Source: CAYJAD01 sp964370015
Lineage (GTDB): Bacteria > Desulfobacterota > Desulfovibrionia > Desulfovibrionales > Desulfovibrionaceae
Direction of reading: 5' to 3'
Length of the DNA stretch: 16,688 nt
Assembly (NCBI GenBank): GCA_964370015.1
Contig: CAYJHD010000045.1
Span: 1-16,688, forward strand
This document shows positions 6,101 to 12,727 of the stretch, piece after piece; position 1 is the stretch's first letter; every line of letters begins with the position of its first letter. Under the pieces are notes generated by a model. The model saw nothing but the letters and a program-made list of their open reading frames with translations, was not told the origin of the DNA and ran no database searches. The translations under genes were made by a program, and so were the position numbers.

Positions 6101-7434
6101 CAGTTCAAGCACCTGCTTCAAAATCCATTTCGCACCGCACCCTCATGGGGGCGGCTCTCACGCAAGGTATTTCCACCGTGAGCAATGTGCTCATGAGTCG
6201 TGATATTCAATGCACCATGGGAGTTTTACAGGCCATGGGCGCCAGCATCACAGAAATGCCCGAGGCGCAGAATGCTGAGGGAACCAAATCCTTTGTGGTG
6301 TCTGGTTTGGGGGCGTGTTCTGCGCCGGTATTCCATGAAGGGGCCATTTCGTGTGACATGCATGAATCTGGAACCTCTTGTCGTTTGCTTTCTGCCATTT
6401 TAAGCACATGTCCCGGCACTTTTCGTGTCCATGGGGCAGAGCGTTTGCATGAGCGGCCTTTGCAATCCCTCACCGATGCTTTGCAAGAGCTGGGTGTGTC
6501 CATACAATTTGAAGGCCAAGAGGGCCATGCGCCCCTGTTGGTGACGGGTACGCCCTTTAGCAAAAATCATATTACCATCGATAGCGATGCTTCCAGTCAA
6601 TATCTTTCCGGTTTACTCTTGGCGGCTCCGCGTAATTTGGGCGGACTCACTGTGACCCTTGGCGGCACCAAGGCTGTGTCGTGGCCCTATGTGGGGCTAA
6701 CCTTACAAACGCTGGAAGACTTTGGCATAGACTTTAGCGTGGAGTGCAAAGAGGGCGAGCAGTGGCAAAAGGTGGATTGGCGAAGCCTCTCCGAAGCTGT
6801 GCCCCATGCCACACGTTTTTGCATACAGCCCAGTGCGTACCATGTGGGAGATTATGTTGTGGAGGGTGATTGGTCTGGTGCCTCCTATTTGGTAGCGGCC
6901 GGAGCTCTAGGTAAAAAATCCCTTTGTGTGCAAGGTTTGAGGGAAGATTCCTTGCAAGGGGATAGGGCCATCATGGATATTTTACAAAACATGGGTGGTT
7001 CCTTCCAATGGCACGAAGAGGGCTTGCATGTGCACCCAGCTTCTTTGCATGGTATCACGGTGGACATGGGCCATTGCCCAGATCTTGTGCCCACGGTGGC
7101 TGTCATGGCGGCCTTTGCTCAAGGGGAAAGCATCATAGAAAATTGCGCGCACTTACGCATTAAAGAATCCGATCGCATCGCCGCACCTGCTGCAGAATTG
7201 CGTAAGCTCGGCGTAGAGGTGGAAGAACGCGCCGATGGCATGCGTATTGTGGGGCTGGGTAAGGTTCCACACGTGCCCGCGGAAGCGCTTTTCTCCACCC
7301 ATAATGACCATCGCATAGCCATGTCTTTGGCCTTGCTTTCCCTGCATGGGCAGACCGTGCCCATGGATGATACCAAGGTTGTGGAAAAATCCTTTCCGCA
7401 TTTTTGGCAAGTGTGGGAGCGGATCTGTGCCTAG
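6094..7434 (+). CDS. aroA: 3-phosphoshikimate 1-carboxyvinyltransferase (EPSP synthase)
   Basis: A 446-residue enzyme that joins shikimate-3-phosphate and phosphoenolpyruvate to EPSP, the sixth step of the shikimate pathway. Motifs include A6-PASKSISHRT at the N-terminus (phosphate- and PEP-binding Lys, Ser, Arg), ESGTSCRLL (the usual GNSGTxxRLL block), LHERPLQSL, SSQYLSGLLLAAP, GDWSGASYLVAAGAL, the catalytic DLVPTVAVMA with Asp, RIKESDRI, and the C-terminal NDHRIAMSLAL. The length fits the 420-450 residue family. A strong GGAGGAGAG Shine-Dalgarno lies in the last codons of pheA, and the ATG overlaps its stop by 7 nt. The order pheA-aroA-tyrA surrounds the chorismate supply with both prephenate-using branches. 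Confidence 0.95.
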   Translation: MLTVQAPASKSISHRTLMGAALTQGISTVSNVLMSRDIQCTMGVLQAMGASITEMPEAQNAEGTKSFVVSGLGACSAPVFHEGAISCDMHESGTSCRLLSAILSTCPGTFRVHGAERLHERPLQSLTDALQELGVSIQFEGQEGHAPLLVTGTPFSKNHITIDSDASSQYLSGLLLAAPRNLGGLTVTLGGTKAVSWPYVGLTLQTLEDFGIDFSVECKEGEQWQKVDWRSLSEAVPHATRFCIQPSAYHVGDYVVEGDWSGASYLVAAGALGKKSLCVQGLREDSLQGDRAIMDILQNMGGSFQWHEEGLHVHPASLHGITVDMGHCPDLVPTVAVMAAFAQGESIIENCAHLRIKESDRIAAPAAELRKLGVEVEERADGMRIVGLGKVPHVPAEALFSTHNDHRIAMSLALLSLHGQTVPMDDTKVVEKSFPHFWQVWERICA

Positions 7435-8173
7435 GCAAGTGCTCGTTGTGGGCAGCGGCGGGCGCATGGGATCCTACTTTTTGCGCCGCTTGCAGAAGCT
7501 GAACTTCACCGTGGGAGGCATTGATATGCCGCTTACTGAGTCTCTGGTGGCCGAGGCTTGCCAAGGGGTGGACTTGGTGCTCTTGTGTGTGCCGGCCCAT
7601 GCCATGGCTGAGGTGCTCACCATGCTGACGCCACATATGGATGCCCAATGCATCTTGGTGGATATAACTTCCGTGAAGGTGCAAGCTCTGGCCACCATGC
7701 AAAAGTTTTGGTCTGGCCCCATAGTGGGTACGCATCCGCTTTTTGGCAATAAGCCTCAGCGCGGTAGTGACTTACCCGTGACCATAGTGCCCGCTCCGGA
7801 TACGGCAGAAGAAGCCACGTGCGTGGTGGAAGAGCTTTTTCAAGCCTTGGGATGCCGTGTGTTTCGCGCCACGGCGCAAGAGCATGATAAAGCTATGGCC
7901 GCCATTCAGAATCTAAACTTCATCACATCCTTGGCTTATTTTGCGGCCTTGGCGCAAGATGAAAGCCTTTTACCCTATGTGACGCCCTCCTTCAAACGCA
8001 GGCAAGATGCGGCGCATAAGCTTTTAACCGAAGATGCTGAACTCTTTGCCGGCTTGTATGAAGCCAATCCTTATAGTCAACAGTTGGTGCGTCGCTACGG
8101 CACTTTTTTGAATGTGGCTGCCGGCGGTGACATTGATTTATTGGTGAATCGCGCCGCATGGTGGTGGGAATAA
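7427..8173 (+). CDS. tyrA: Prephenate dehydrogenase
   Basis: A 248-residue NAD-dependent enzyme that oxidatively decarboxylates prephenate to 4-hydroxyphenylpyruvate for tyrosine. It has an N-terminal Rossmann motif (V7-VGSGGRMG), with D33 at the end of the second strand suggesting NAD preference, then L76-VDITSVK, the catalytic G101-THPLFG with H103, and E152-HD. The GTG at 7427 is chosen because it sits 8 nt inside the end of aroA behind GGGAGCGG, and it places the glycine-rich loop at the usual distance. The upstream ATG at 7346 would add unrelated residues inside aroA. The protein is shorter than most TyrA enzymes and has no ACT or mutase domain. At residues 160-165 it reads IQNLNF, where many relatives have a His after IQxL (IQALRHF in E. 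coli). Confidence 0.88.
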   Translation: MPRQVLVVGSGGRMGSYFLRRLQKLNFTVGGIDMPLTESLVAEACQGVDLVLLCVPAHAMAEVLTMLTPHMDAQCILVDITSVKVQALATMQKFWSGPIVGTHPLFGNKPQRGSDLPVTIVPAPDTAEEATCVVEELFQALGCRVFRATAQEHDKAMAAIQNLNFITSLAYFAALAQDESLLPYVTPSFKRRQDAAHKLLTEDAELFAGLYEANPYSQQLVRRYGTFLNVAAGGDIDLLVNRAAWWWE

Positions 8174-8180
8174 CCATTCG

Positions 8181-8279
8181 CTGAAAAAGGGTAAATTACG
8201 TCGTTAGGCTTGCCATGTATCCAACCCTTTTTGCTCAGCCATTTGAAAAAATAGTATCCGCTGCGTTAGGCCTTTTGAA
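8181..8279. repeat. Diverged intergenic repeat related to the 11521-11646 element
   Basis: A 26-nt stretch at 8182-8207 matches 11529-11554 at 20 of 26 positions, and a second degenerate copy (8244-8269) matches at 17 of 26. CATGTAT follows in both regions (8214-8220 and 11575-11581). The segment also holds an inverted repeat, AAAAAGGGT (8184-8192) with ACCCTTTTT (8224-8232), and ends in CTTTTGAAA. It lies directly after tyrA and has no coding potential. Homology is inferred from eye alignment. Confidence 0.45.
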
Positions 8280-8282
8280 ATA

Positions 8283-8314
8283 AAAAAATCCCGACATCAC
8301 TGCCGGGATTTTTT
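8283..8314. terminator. Bidirectional intrinsic terminator between tyrA and ahcY
   Basis: AAAAAATCCCG (8283-8293) pairs perfectly with CGGGATTTTTT (8304-8314) around a 10-nt loop. It has a T run on both strands, so it can end the aro operon on the plus strand and sahR-ahcY on the minus strand. Confidence 0.88.
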
Positions 8315-8332
8315 ATTATATTTCAATACCTA

Positions 8333-9763
8333 TTAATAGCGGTAGTGATCAGCCTTGAAGGGACCATTCACAGGCACACCAAGGTAATCGGCTTGTTCTT
8401 GGGTCAAGGTGGTAAGCTTTACGCCAAGACGCTCAAGGTGCAAGCGAGCCACGTCTTCGTCCAACTCTTTGGGAAGGGTGTACACTTTCTTTTCCAAAGT
8501 GCTGTCGCTGGCAAGGCGGATTTGAGCAAGCACTTGGTTGGTGAAGCTGTTGGACATGACAAAGCTGGCATGGCCTGTGGCGCAACCAAGGTTTACCAAA
8601 CGACCTTCGGCAAGAACCACAATGGAGCGACCACTTTTAAGGGTCCACTTATCCACTTGGGGCTTGATGTTAAGGCAGGTGATGCCGTCGGTGTCTTCAA
8701 GATAGCTCATTTCGATTTCATTGTCGAAGTGACCGATATTGCACACGATGGCTTCGTCTTTCATGCCTTCCATGTGGGCACCGGTGATAACATGGTAGTT
8801 GCCTGTGCAGGTAACAAAGATGTCGCCTTCGGATAGCGCATCTTCCATGGTGGTCACTTCATACCCTTCCATGGCGGCTTGCAGGGCGCAGATGGGGTCC
8901 ACTTCGGTAACGAGCACGCGAGCGCCAAAACCGCGCATGGACTGGGCGCAGCCTTTGCCCACATCGCCGTAACCGATGACCACAACCACCTTACCGGCAA
9001 TCATGATGTCGGTGGCGCGCTTGATGCCATCGGCCAAGGATTCGCGGCAACCATAAAGATTGTCGAATTTGGACTTGGTCACGGAGTCATTTACGTTGAA
9101 AGCTGGGAAGAGCAATTTGCCTTCTTCAGCCAATTGATACAAGCGATGCACGCCTGTGGTGGTTTCTTCAGAAACACCTTTGATTTGAGCGGTGAGGCGT
9201 TGGAAACGGGTTTTGTCGTTGGCATAGGAAAGGGCCAAGCGGTTCATGACAATTTGGAATTCCTTATTGTCGTACTTTTTTTCCAAGAGGGAAGGATCGT
9301 TTTCCACTTCCACACCCTTGTGCAACATGAGGGTCACGTCGCCGCCATCGTCCACGATGAGGTCAGGGCCGGAACCATCGGGCCATGTCATGGCCATCTC
9401 TGTGCACCACCAGTATTCTTCCAAGGTTTCGCCCTTCCAAGCAAAAACTTTGGCATAGCCAAGTTCAGCAATGGCGGCGGCGGCATGGTCTTGGGTGGAG
9501 AAAATGTTGCAAGAAGCCCAGCGAATGTCAGCACCCAATTCATACAAGGTTTGGATGAGCAGAGCTGTTTGGATGGTCATGTGCAAAGAACCGGTAACTT
9601 TTAAACCCTTGAGGGGCTTGGAAGCGCCGTATTTGGCAATGCACTGCATGAGGCCGGGCATTTCGCGCTCGGAAAGTTGCATTTCTTTTTTACCGAAATC
9701 GGCAAGGCTAATGTCTGCCACCTTGTAGGAAAGGCTTAAATCAATGGCTTGTGCTTGAGACAT
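8333..9763 (-). CDS. ahcY: S-adenosylhomocysteine hydrolase (adenosylhomocysteinase)
   Basis: A 476-residue cytoplasmic NAD-dependent enzyme that splits S-adenosylhomocysteine to homocysteine and adenosine, relieving product inhibition of methyltransferases. Conserved elements include S59-LHMTIQTA with H61, C85-NIFSTQDHAAAA, D138-DGGD, S200/201-EETTTGVHRLY, F222-NVNDSVTKSKFDN with K230 and D234, G264-YGDVGKGCA of the NAD site, NIGHFDNEIE, NIKPQVDKW and the C-terminal D-H-Y-R-Y tail. The length with the mid-protein insertion is normal for proteobacterial forms. AAAGGAG lies 7 nt before the ATG. It starts 12 nt after the sahR stop and is evidently cotranscribed with it, so SAH level likely controls its own removal. 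Confidence 0.97.
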   Translation of the reverse strand: MSQAQAIDLSLSYKVADISLADFGKKEMQLSEREMPGLMQCIAKYGASKPLKGLKVTGSLHMTIQTALLIQTLYELGADIRWASCNIFSTQDHAAAAIAELGYAKVFAWKGETLEEYWWCTEMAMTWPDGSGPDLIVDDGGDVTLMLHKGVEVENDPSLLEKKYDNKEFQIVMNRLALSYANDKTRFQRLTAQIKGVSEETTTGVHRLYQLAEEGKLLFPAFNVNDSVTKSKFDNLYGCRESLADGIKRATDIMIAGKVVVVIGYGDVGKGCAQSMRGFGARVLVTEVDPICALQAAMEGYEVTTMEDALSEGDIFVTCTGNYHVITGAHMEGMKDEAIVCNIGHFDNEIEMSYLEDTDGITCLNIKPQVDKWTLKSGRSIVVLAEGRLVNLGCATGHASFVMSNSFTNQVLAQIRLASDSTLEKKVYTLPKELDEDVARLHLERLGVKLTTLTQEQADYLGVPVNGPFKADHYRY

Positions 9764-9775
9764 GGGAAAACTCCT

Positions 9776-10723
9776 TTAACTATCTTTTTTTGCCACGACC
9801 AAAAGCAGGTCGAGGTTTTTTTGTAGGTTGCTACGTTGTATATGGGCCAAGGTAAGGCCGGCTTCTTGCACGAAATTTTGCATGGTGTCTTGGTCAAAAC
9901 CAAGCCAGCGATCGCCAAAATTTTCGCGCATTTTTTCATTATTATGTTTATCAAAGTCAGCTATGAACACATAACCGCCGGGGCGCAAGATGCGCTGTAC
10001 TTCTTTAAGCGTATGCAATGGGCTTGAAAGGTGATGCAATACCAAATTGATACAGGCAAAATCTGCTTCGCCATCGCGCAAGGGTAAGTGGTCAAGCTCG
10101 CCAATGCGCAAGGAAACGCGCTCTTCTTGCGGAGAAGCGGCGGTGCTATTTTCCGGTGCAAAGCGGCGTCTTGCCAGCTCCAGCATGCGCGGGCTACCAT
10201 CCACACCCACCACGCTGTGCGCTTTGGGGAGGATTTTTTCCAGCACAGAACCCGTGCCGCAACCAAGATCCACCGCCAAGTTGCAAGGTTGTGGCATGGC
10301 GGCGCATACGGCTTCAGCCAGGTCAAAGCTTCCGAGGATTTCTTCATTGAGCATATCCCAATCTTCGGCAATGGCATTGAAAAATTGTCGTGTGCGCAGG
10401 GCTCTTTCTTCTATGCAACGGGCGCCGAGGTGCACATCGTTTTGCATGAGGGGGCTGGCATCCACAAAGGGCAGTATGCTTTTGATGAAATCTTGCGCAG
10501 GGCCTTCTTTACTCACGGTATAAAAAACCCACAGCCCATCGCGGCGCCATTGTAATAGGTGCGCTTCGCTTAAAATCTTTAAATGTCGCGAAATGCGCGA
10601 TTGTCCCATTTGTAGTATGCTCACCAATTCATTGACGGAAAGTTCATAATGGGCCAGCACATGCAAGAGGCGTAAACGCGTTTCATCGGCAAGGGCTTTG
10701 AAGTAATTTAGGGCTACGGACAT
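9776..10723 (-). CDS. sahR: SahR-type ArsR-family regulator with C-terminal SAM/SAH-binding methyltransferase-fold domain
   Basis: A 315-residue two-domain protein. Residues 1-90 form an ArsR winged helix (A11-DETRLRLL, then L28-SVNELVSIL and a recognition helix with QSRISRHLKIL). Residues 110-310 are a class I methyltransferase fold, with motif I at A150-VDLGCGTG, an acidic residue after strand 2 (GVD175), and LRPGGYVFIADF. SahR regulators of Proteobacteria, described in Desulfovibrio among others, repress SAH-recycling and methionine genes and respond to S-adenosylhomocysteine. The position 12 nt ahead of ahcY fits exactly. GAGGA lies before the ATG. A palindrome overlapping the predicted start point suggests autoregulation of the sahR-ahcY operon. 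A real methyltransferase activity is not excluded but is less likely. Confidence 0.88.
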   Translation of the reverse strand: MSVALNYFKALADETRLRLLHVLAHYELSVNELVSILQMGQSRISRHLKILSEAHLLQWRRDGLWVFYTVSKEGPAQDFIKSILPFVDASPLMQNDVHLGARCIEERALRTRQFFNAIAEDWDMLNEEILGSFDLAEAVCAAMPQPCNLAVDLGCGTGSVLEKILPKAHSVVGVDGSPRMLELARRRFAPENSTAASPQEERVSLRIGELDHLPLRDGEADFACINLVLHHLSSPLHTLKEVQRILRPGGYVFIADFDKHNNEKMRENFGDRWLGFDQDTMQNFVQEAGLTLAHIQRSNLQKNLDLLLVVAKKDS

Positions 10724-10739
10724 ATATTCCTCATGGGGT

Positions 10740-10757
10740 TATCAAGAAAGCTTGATA
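10740..10757 (-). promoter_or_regulatory. Probable SahR operator
   Basis: TATCAAG (10740-10746) and CTTGATA (10751-10757) form a perfect 7-bp inverted repeat with a 4-bp spacer. It begins one base downstream of the predicted -10 box of sahR and therefore covers the transcription start, a typical site for repression by an ArsR-type dimer. The assignment to SahR rests on position; the published consensus could not be compared here. Confidence 0.6.
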
Positions 10758-10786
10758 TGTATATCTGCTTTTTTAAATATAGGCAA
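10758..10786 (-). promoter_or_regulatory. Promoter of sahR-ahcY
   Basis: Reading the minus strand, TTGCCT (10786-10781) is followed after exactly 17 bp by TATACA (10763-10758). The transcript would begin near 10751, inside the palindrome. Confidence 0.55.
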
Positions 10787-10852
10787 GAGGGAAATGGCAA
10801 CGGTGATTTTGGCCTTGTTTTGTCTTTTTGCATATATTCTTGTGTAAAAGTC

Positions 10853-10881
10853 TTGCCCACAAGGGGGGTGGCATATAGTAT
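10853..10881 (+). promoter_or_regulatory. Promoter of the class II aldolase gene
   Basis: TTGCCC (10853-10858) and TAGTAT (10876-10881) are separated by 17 bp, 51 nt before the chosen start codon. It diverges from the sahR promoter about 70 bp away, with separate elements. Confidence 0.5.
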
Positions 10882-10932
10882 AGCCTTATCCTGTTAGGGC
10901 AATGCTTTTTGAATATCACAGCAGAGGTTTGT

Positions 10933-11520
10933 ATGACTTTTTCTCCCATACTCTATGCACAATTGTGCGAATTGTGCCGCGATGCGTGGCAAAGGAATTT
11001 ACTTTCAGGTTTTAACGGCAATGTGTCGGTGCGTGCCGGTGAGCATATTGCCATCACTCGTAGTGGCGCAGCCAAGGGCTATTTGCGTGAAAGGGATGTG
11101 TGTATCATCAGCGCCACCGGTGCCATGGTGTATAAAGCAGAGCAAAGTGTGAAAGCTTCTTCGGAAGGTTTCATGCATGTACATATTTATGCTCAACGAC
11201 CCGATATACAAGCCATTGTGCATTGTCATCCGCGTCATTTGTTGGCTTTGCAGCTAAAGCTTGGTAGCACGTGGAAGAAGAAATTTTTGCAGATACCTGT
11301 CTTTGAGGCCGGTTTGCTCAGCTCTCATTTGGGCTTTGTGGATGACTTTGCTCCCGGTTCTGTGGAGCTGGCCGAAGCGGTGGGGCAGTGCGCCGTGGAT
11401 AATGACGCCATTTGGATGTCGCGACATGGGCTTACGTGTGTGGGTAGAGATTGCCGTGAGGCTTTGGCTCTTGCTGAGGAATTAGACCACTTGGCGGCGG
11501 TGCAGTTATTATCTTTATAA
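10933..11520 (+). CDS. Class II aldolase/adducin family protein (fuculose-phosphate aldolase-like)
   Basis: A 195-residue protein of the AraD/FucA fold. Visible are G26-FNGNVSVR, T42-RSGAAKGYL (phosphate loop), S76-SEGFMHVHIY with E78 as candidate catalytic acid, the zinc-binding H97-C-H99, and S164-RHGLTCVG with H165. The set E78, H97, H99 and H165 matches the Zn2+ ligands and acid/base of fuculose-1-phosphate aldolase, so reversible retro-aldol cleavage to dihydroxyacetone phosphate and an aldehyde is likely. The substrate cannot be decided. Relatives also act in 5-deoxyribose or methylthioribulose salvage, which would suit the neighbouring SAH pathway, but this is inference. The ATG at 10933 is preferred, with AGAGG 5 nt upstream. 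An in-frame TTG at 10909 would add eight residues without better support. Confidence 0.82.
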   Translation: MTFSPILYAQLCELCRDAWQRNLLSGFNGNVSVRAGEHIAITRSGAAKGYLRERDVCIISATGAMVYKAEQSVKASSEGFMHVHIYAQRPDIQAIVHCHPRHLLALQLKLGSTWKKKFLQIPVFEAGLLSSHLGFVDDFAPGSVELAEAVGQCAVDNDAIWMSRHGLTCVGRDCREALALAEELDHLAAVQLLSL

Positions 11521-11646
11521 TAGCCCCTTGAAAAAGCGCAATCTGCGTCGTCAGTATGAAAAAGTCAAGTCGCTCATGTATGTTTAATACACTTTGCGCC
11601 TTGACTTTTTTTACTTCCTTGCATCTCACACTTTTTGAATGGGCTA
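11521..11646. repeat. 126-bp palindromic MITE-like intergenic element
   Basis: The ends are inverted copies, TAGCCCCTTGAAAAAG (11521-11536) and CTTTTTGAATGGGCTA (11631-11646), identical at 14 of 16 positions when one is reversed. Inside is a second perfect inverted repeat, AAAAAGTCAAG (11559-11569) with CTTGACTTTTT (11600-11610), which can act as a terminator for the aldolase gene on the plus strand. The outermost TA on each side could be a target duplication of a TA-targeting element. No open reading frame is present. A diverged relative lies after tyrA. Confidence 0.6.
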
Positions 11647-11671
11647 TGAGAGAAAGGTAAGGAAAACTTTA

Positions 11672-11715
11672 ATTGCGGCAAAATATCACCGTTGAAAATA
11701 ATATTTTGCCGCAAT
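11672..11715. repeat. Perfect 15-bp inverted repeat (stem-loop)
   Basis: ATTGCGGCAAAATAT (11672-11686) is exactly repeated in inverse at 11701-11715 around a 14-nt loop. No clear T run follows on either strand, so it is not a standard terminator. It lies between the convergent aldolase and folD genes and may stabilise a 3' end. Confidence 0.7.
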
Positions 11716-11735
11716 GTATAGTTTGCATCTTTAGG

Positions 11736-11760
11736 AGTTCTCTACGGAGAGCTTTTTATT
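11736..11760 (+). terminator. Terminator-like hairpin with UACG loop at the folD 3' end
   Basis: AGTTCTC (11736-11742) pairs with GAGAGCT (11747-11753), with one G-U, closed by a TACG tetraloop of the stable UNCG type and followed by TTTTATTT. The T run favours termination on the plus strand, opposing read-through into folD. Confidence 0.6.
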
Positions 11761-12617
11761 TATGCTGTTCTTTTTTCCCAAGATTGCACAGTGTTCTTCA
11801 AGAGCATGGCAATGGTCATGGGGCCCACACCGCCTGGCACAGGGGTGATGGCGGCGGCTTTGGGAGCCACGGAAGCATAGTCTGCGTCGCCCACAAGGCC
11901 AGCGTCGGTTCTGTTGATGCCCACGTCGATGATGACGGCACCTTGTTTCACCATATCTCCCGTGAGGAAGTTGGCCTTACCAAGGGCCAAGAAGATGAAG
12001 TCGGCTTCGCGGCATTCTTTGGCTAAGTCTGCCGTGCGGCTGTGGCACATGGTCACAGTGGCATTGGCAAAGGGGCCGGATTGGGAAAGCAATAAAGCTA
12101 AAGGACGACCCACAATGTTGGAGCGGCCCACGATGACGGCTTTTTTACCGGCGGGGGAAAGATTATAACGCTCTAAGAGCTCCATGATGCCGGCGGGGGT
12201 GCAGGACACAAAGCCGGGCAGACCCAAGGAAAGGCGACCCACGTTTTCTGGGTGAAAGCCGTCCACGTCCTTGGCAGGATCAATGGCTAAAAGGCATGCG
12301 TCGGCGTCGAGCCCCTTGGGCAAGGGAAGCTGTAGCAATATGCCGTCCACATCTTCACGGGCATTGAGCTCGGCAATGAGGCTGAGCAGAGCTTCTTGGG
12401 TAGTGTCTGCAGGCAAGCGATGGGGAACGGATATGATGCCCACATCGGCGCAGGCTTTTTCTTTGTTGCGCACATACACTTGCGAGGCTGGATCTTCGCC
12501 CACAAGGATAACTGCGAGGCCAGGAGCGCGCTTGCCGCCTTGCATGGCTTTTTGTACTTGTTCTTGTAATTCACCACGTAAGGTGGCTGCGGTGGCTTTT
12601 CCGTCAATGATGGACAT
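11760..12617 (-). CDS. folD: Methylenetetrahydrofolate dehydrogenase / methenyltetrahydrofolate cyclohydrolase
   Basis: A 285-residue bifunctional enzyme that interconverts 5,10-methylene-, methenyl- and 10-formyl-tetrahydrofolate with NADP(H). Signature blocks are S45-QVYVRNKEKAC with Y48 and catalytic K52, Q96-LPLP, P114-AKDVDGFHPENVG, C-T-P-A-G-I, the nucleotide loop V-G-R-S-N-I-V-G-R-P-L-A, CHSRT, and near the C-terminus ITPVPGGVGPMTIAML. The length is typical. A GGAGAAG Shine-Dalgarno precedes the ATG. It follows eno by 110 nt, with a terminator in the gap, so it may be expressed from its own promoter or by read-through. In sulfate reducers the enzyme serves both purine or formyl-Met synthesis and C1 oxidation. 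Confidence 0.97.
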   Translation of the reverse strand: MSIIDGKATAATLRGELQEQVQKAMQGGKRAPGLAVILVGEDPASQVYVRNKEKACADVGIISVPHRLPADTTQEALLSLIAELNAREDVDGILLQLPLPKGLDADACLLAIDPAKDVDGFHPENVGRLSLGLPGFVSCTPAGIMELLERYNLSPAGKKAVIVGRSNIVGRPLALLLSQSGPFANATVTMCHSRTADLAKECREADFIFLALGKANFLTGDMVKQGAVIIDVGINRTDAGLVGDADYASVAPKAAAITPVPGGVGPMTIAMLLKNTVQSWEKRTA

Positions 12618-12662
12618 GGTCTTCTCCGTCCAGAAATACTTTTTTTGATGGGTTTATGAGCT

Positions 12663-12682
12663 CATGCCCAGAGAGGGGCATG
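12663..12682. repeat. Short palindromic hairpin in the eno-folD gap
   Basis: CATGCCC (12663-12669) and GGGCATG (12676-12682) form a perfect 7-bp stem with a 6-nt purine loop, between the eno terminator and the folD start. It would lie in a folD leader if transcription begins near 12690. No clear promoter was found for folD here. Confidence 0.5.
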
Positions 12683-12691
12683 TTTTAAACG

Positions 12692-12718
12692 AAAAAGGTG
12701 GAGGACGCATCCCCCACC
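12692..12718 (-). terminator. Intrinsic terminator after eno
   Basis: On the minus strand, GGTGGGGG (12718-12711) pairs with CCTCCACC (12704-12697), with one G-U and a 6-nt loop, followed by TTTTT (12696-12692). It begins 10 nt after the eno stop and would separate eno from folD. Confidence 0.8.
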
Positions 12719-12727
12719 CTTCAAATG

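Noticed and set aside
7346..7426. An upstream in-frame ATG for TyrA
   Set aside because: It overlaps aroA by almost 90 nt and puts 27 unrelated residues before the Rossmann strand. The GTG at 7427 sits behind GGGAGCGG.
8879..9604. Long open frame on the plus strand opposite ahcY
   Set aside because: ahcY is certain on the minus strand across this stretch. The plus-strand translation is His/Gly-rich shadow sequence with no recognisable domain.
10909..10932. TTG start giving an eight-residue longer aldolase
   Set aside because: The ATG at 10933 has a properly spaced AGAGG and the family does not need the extra residues.
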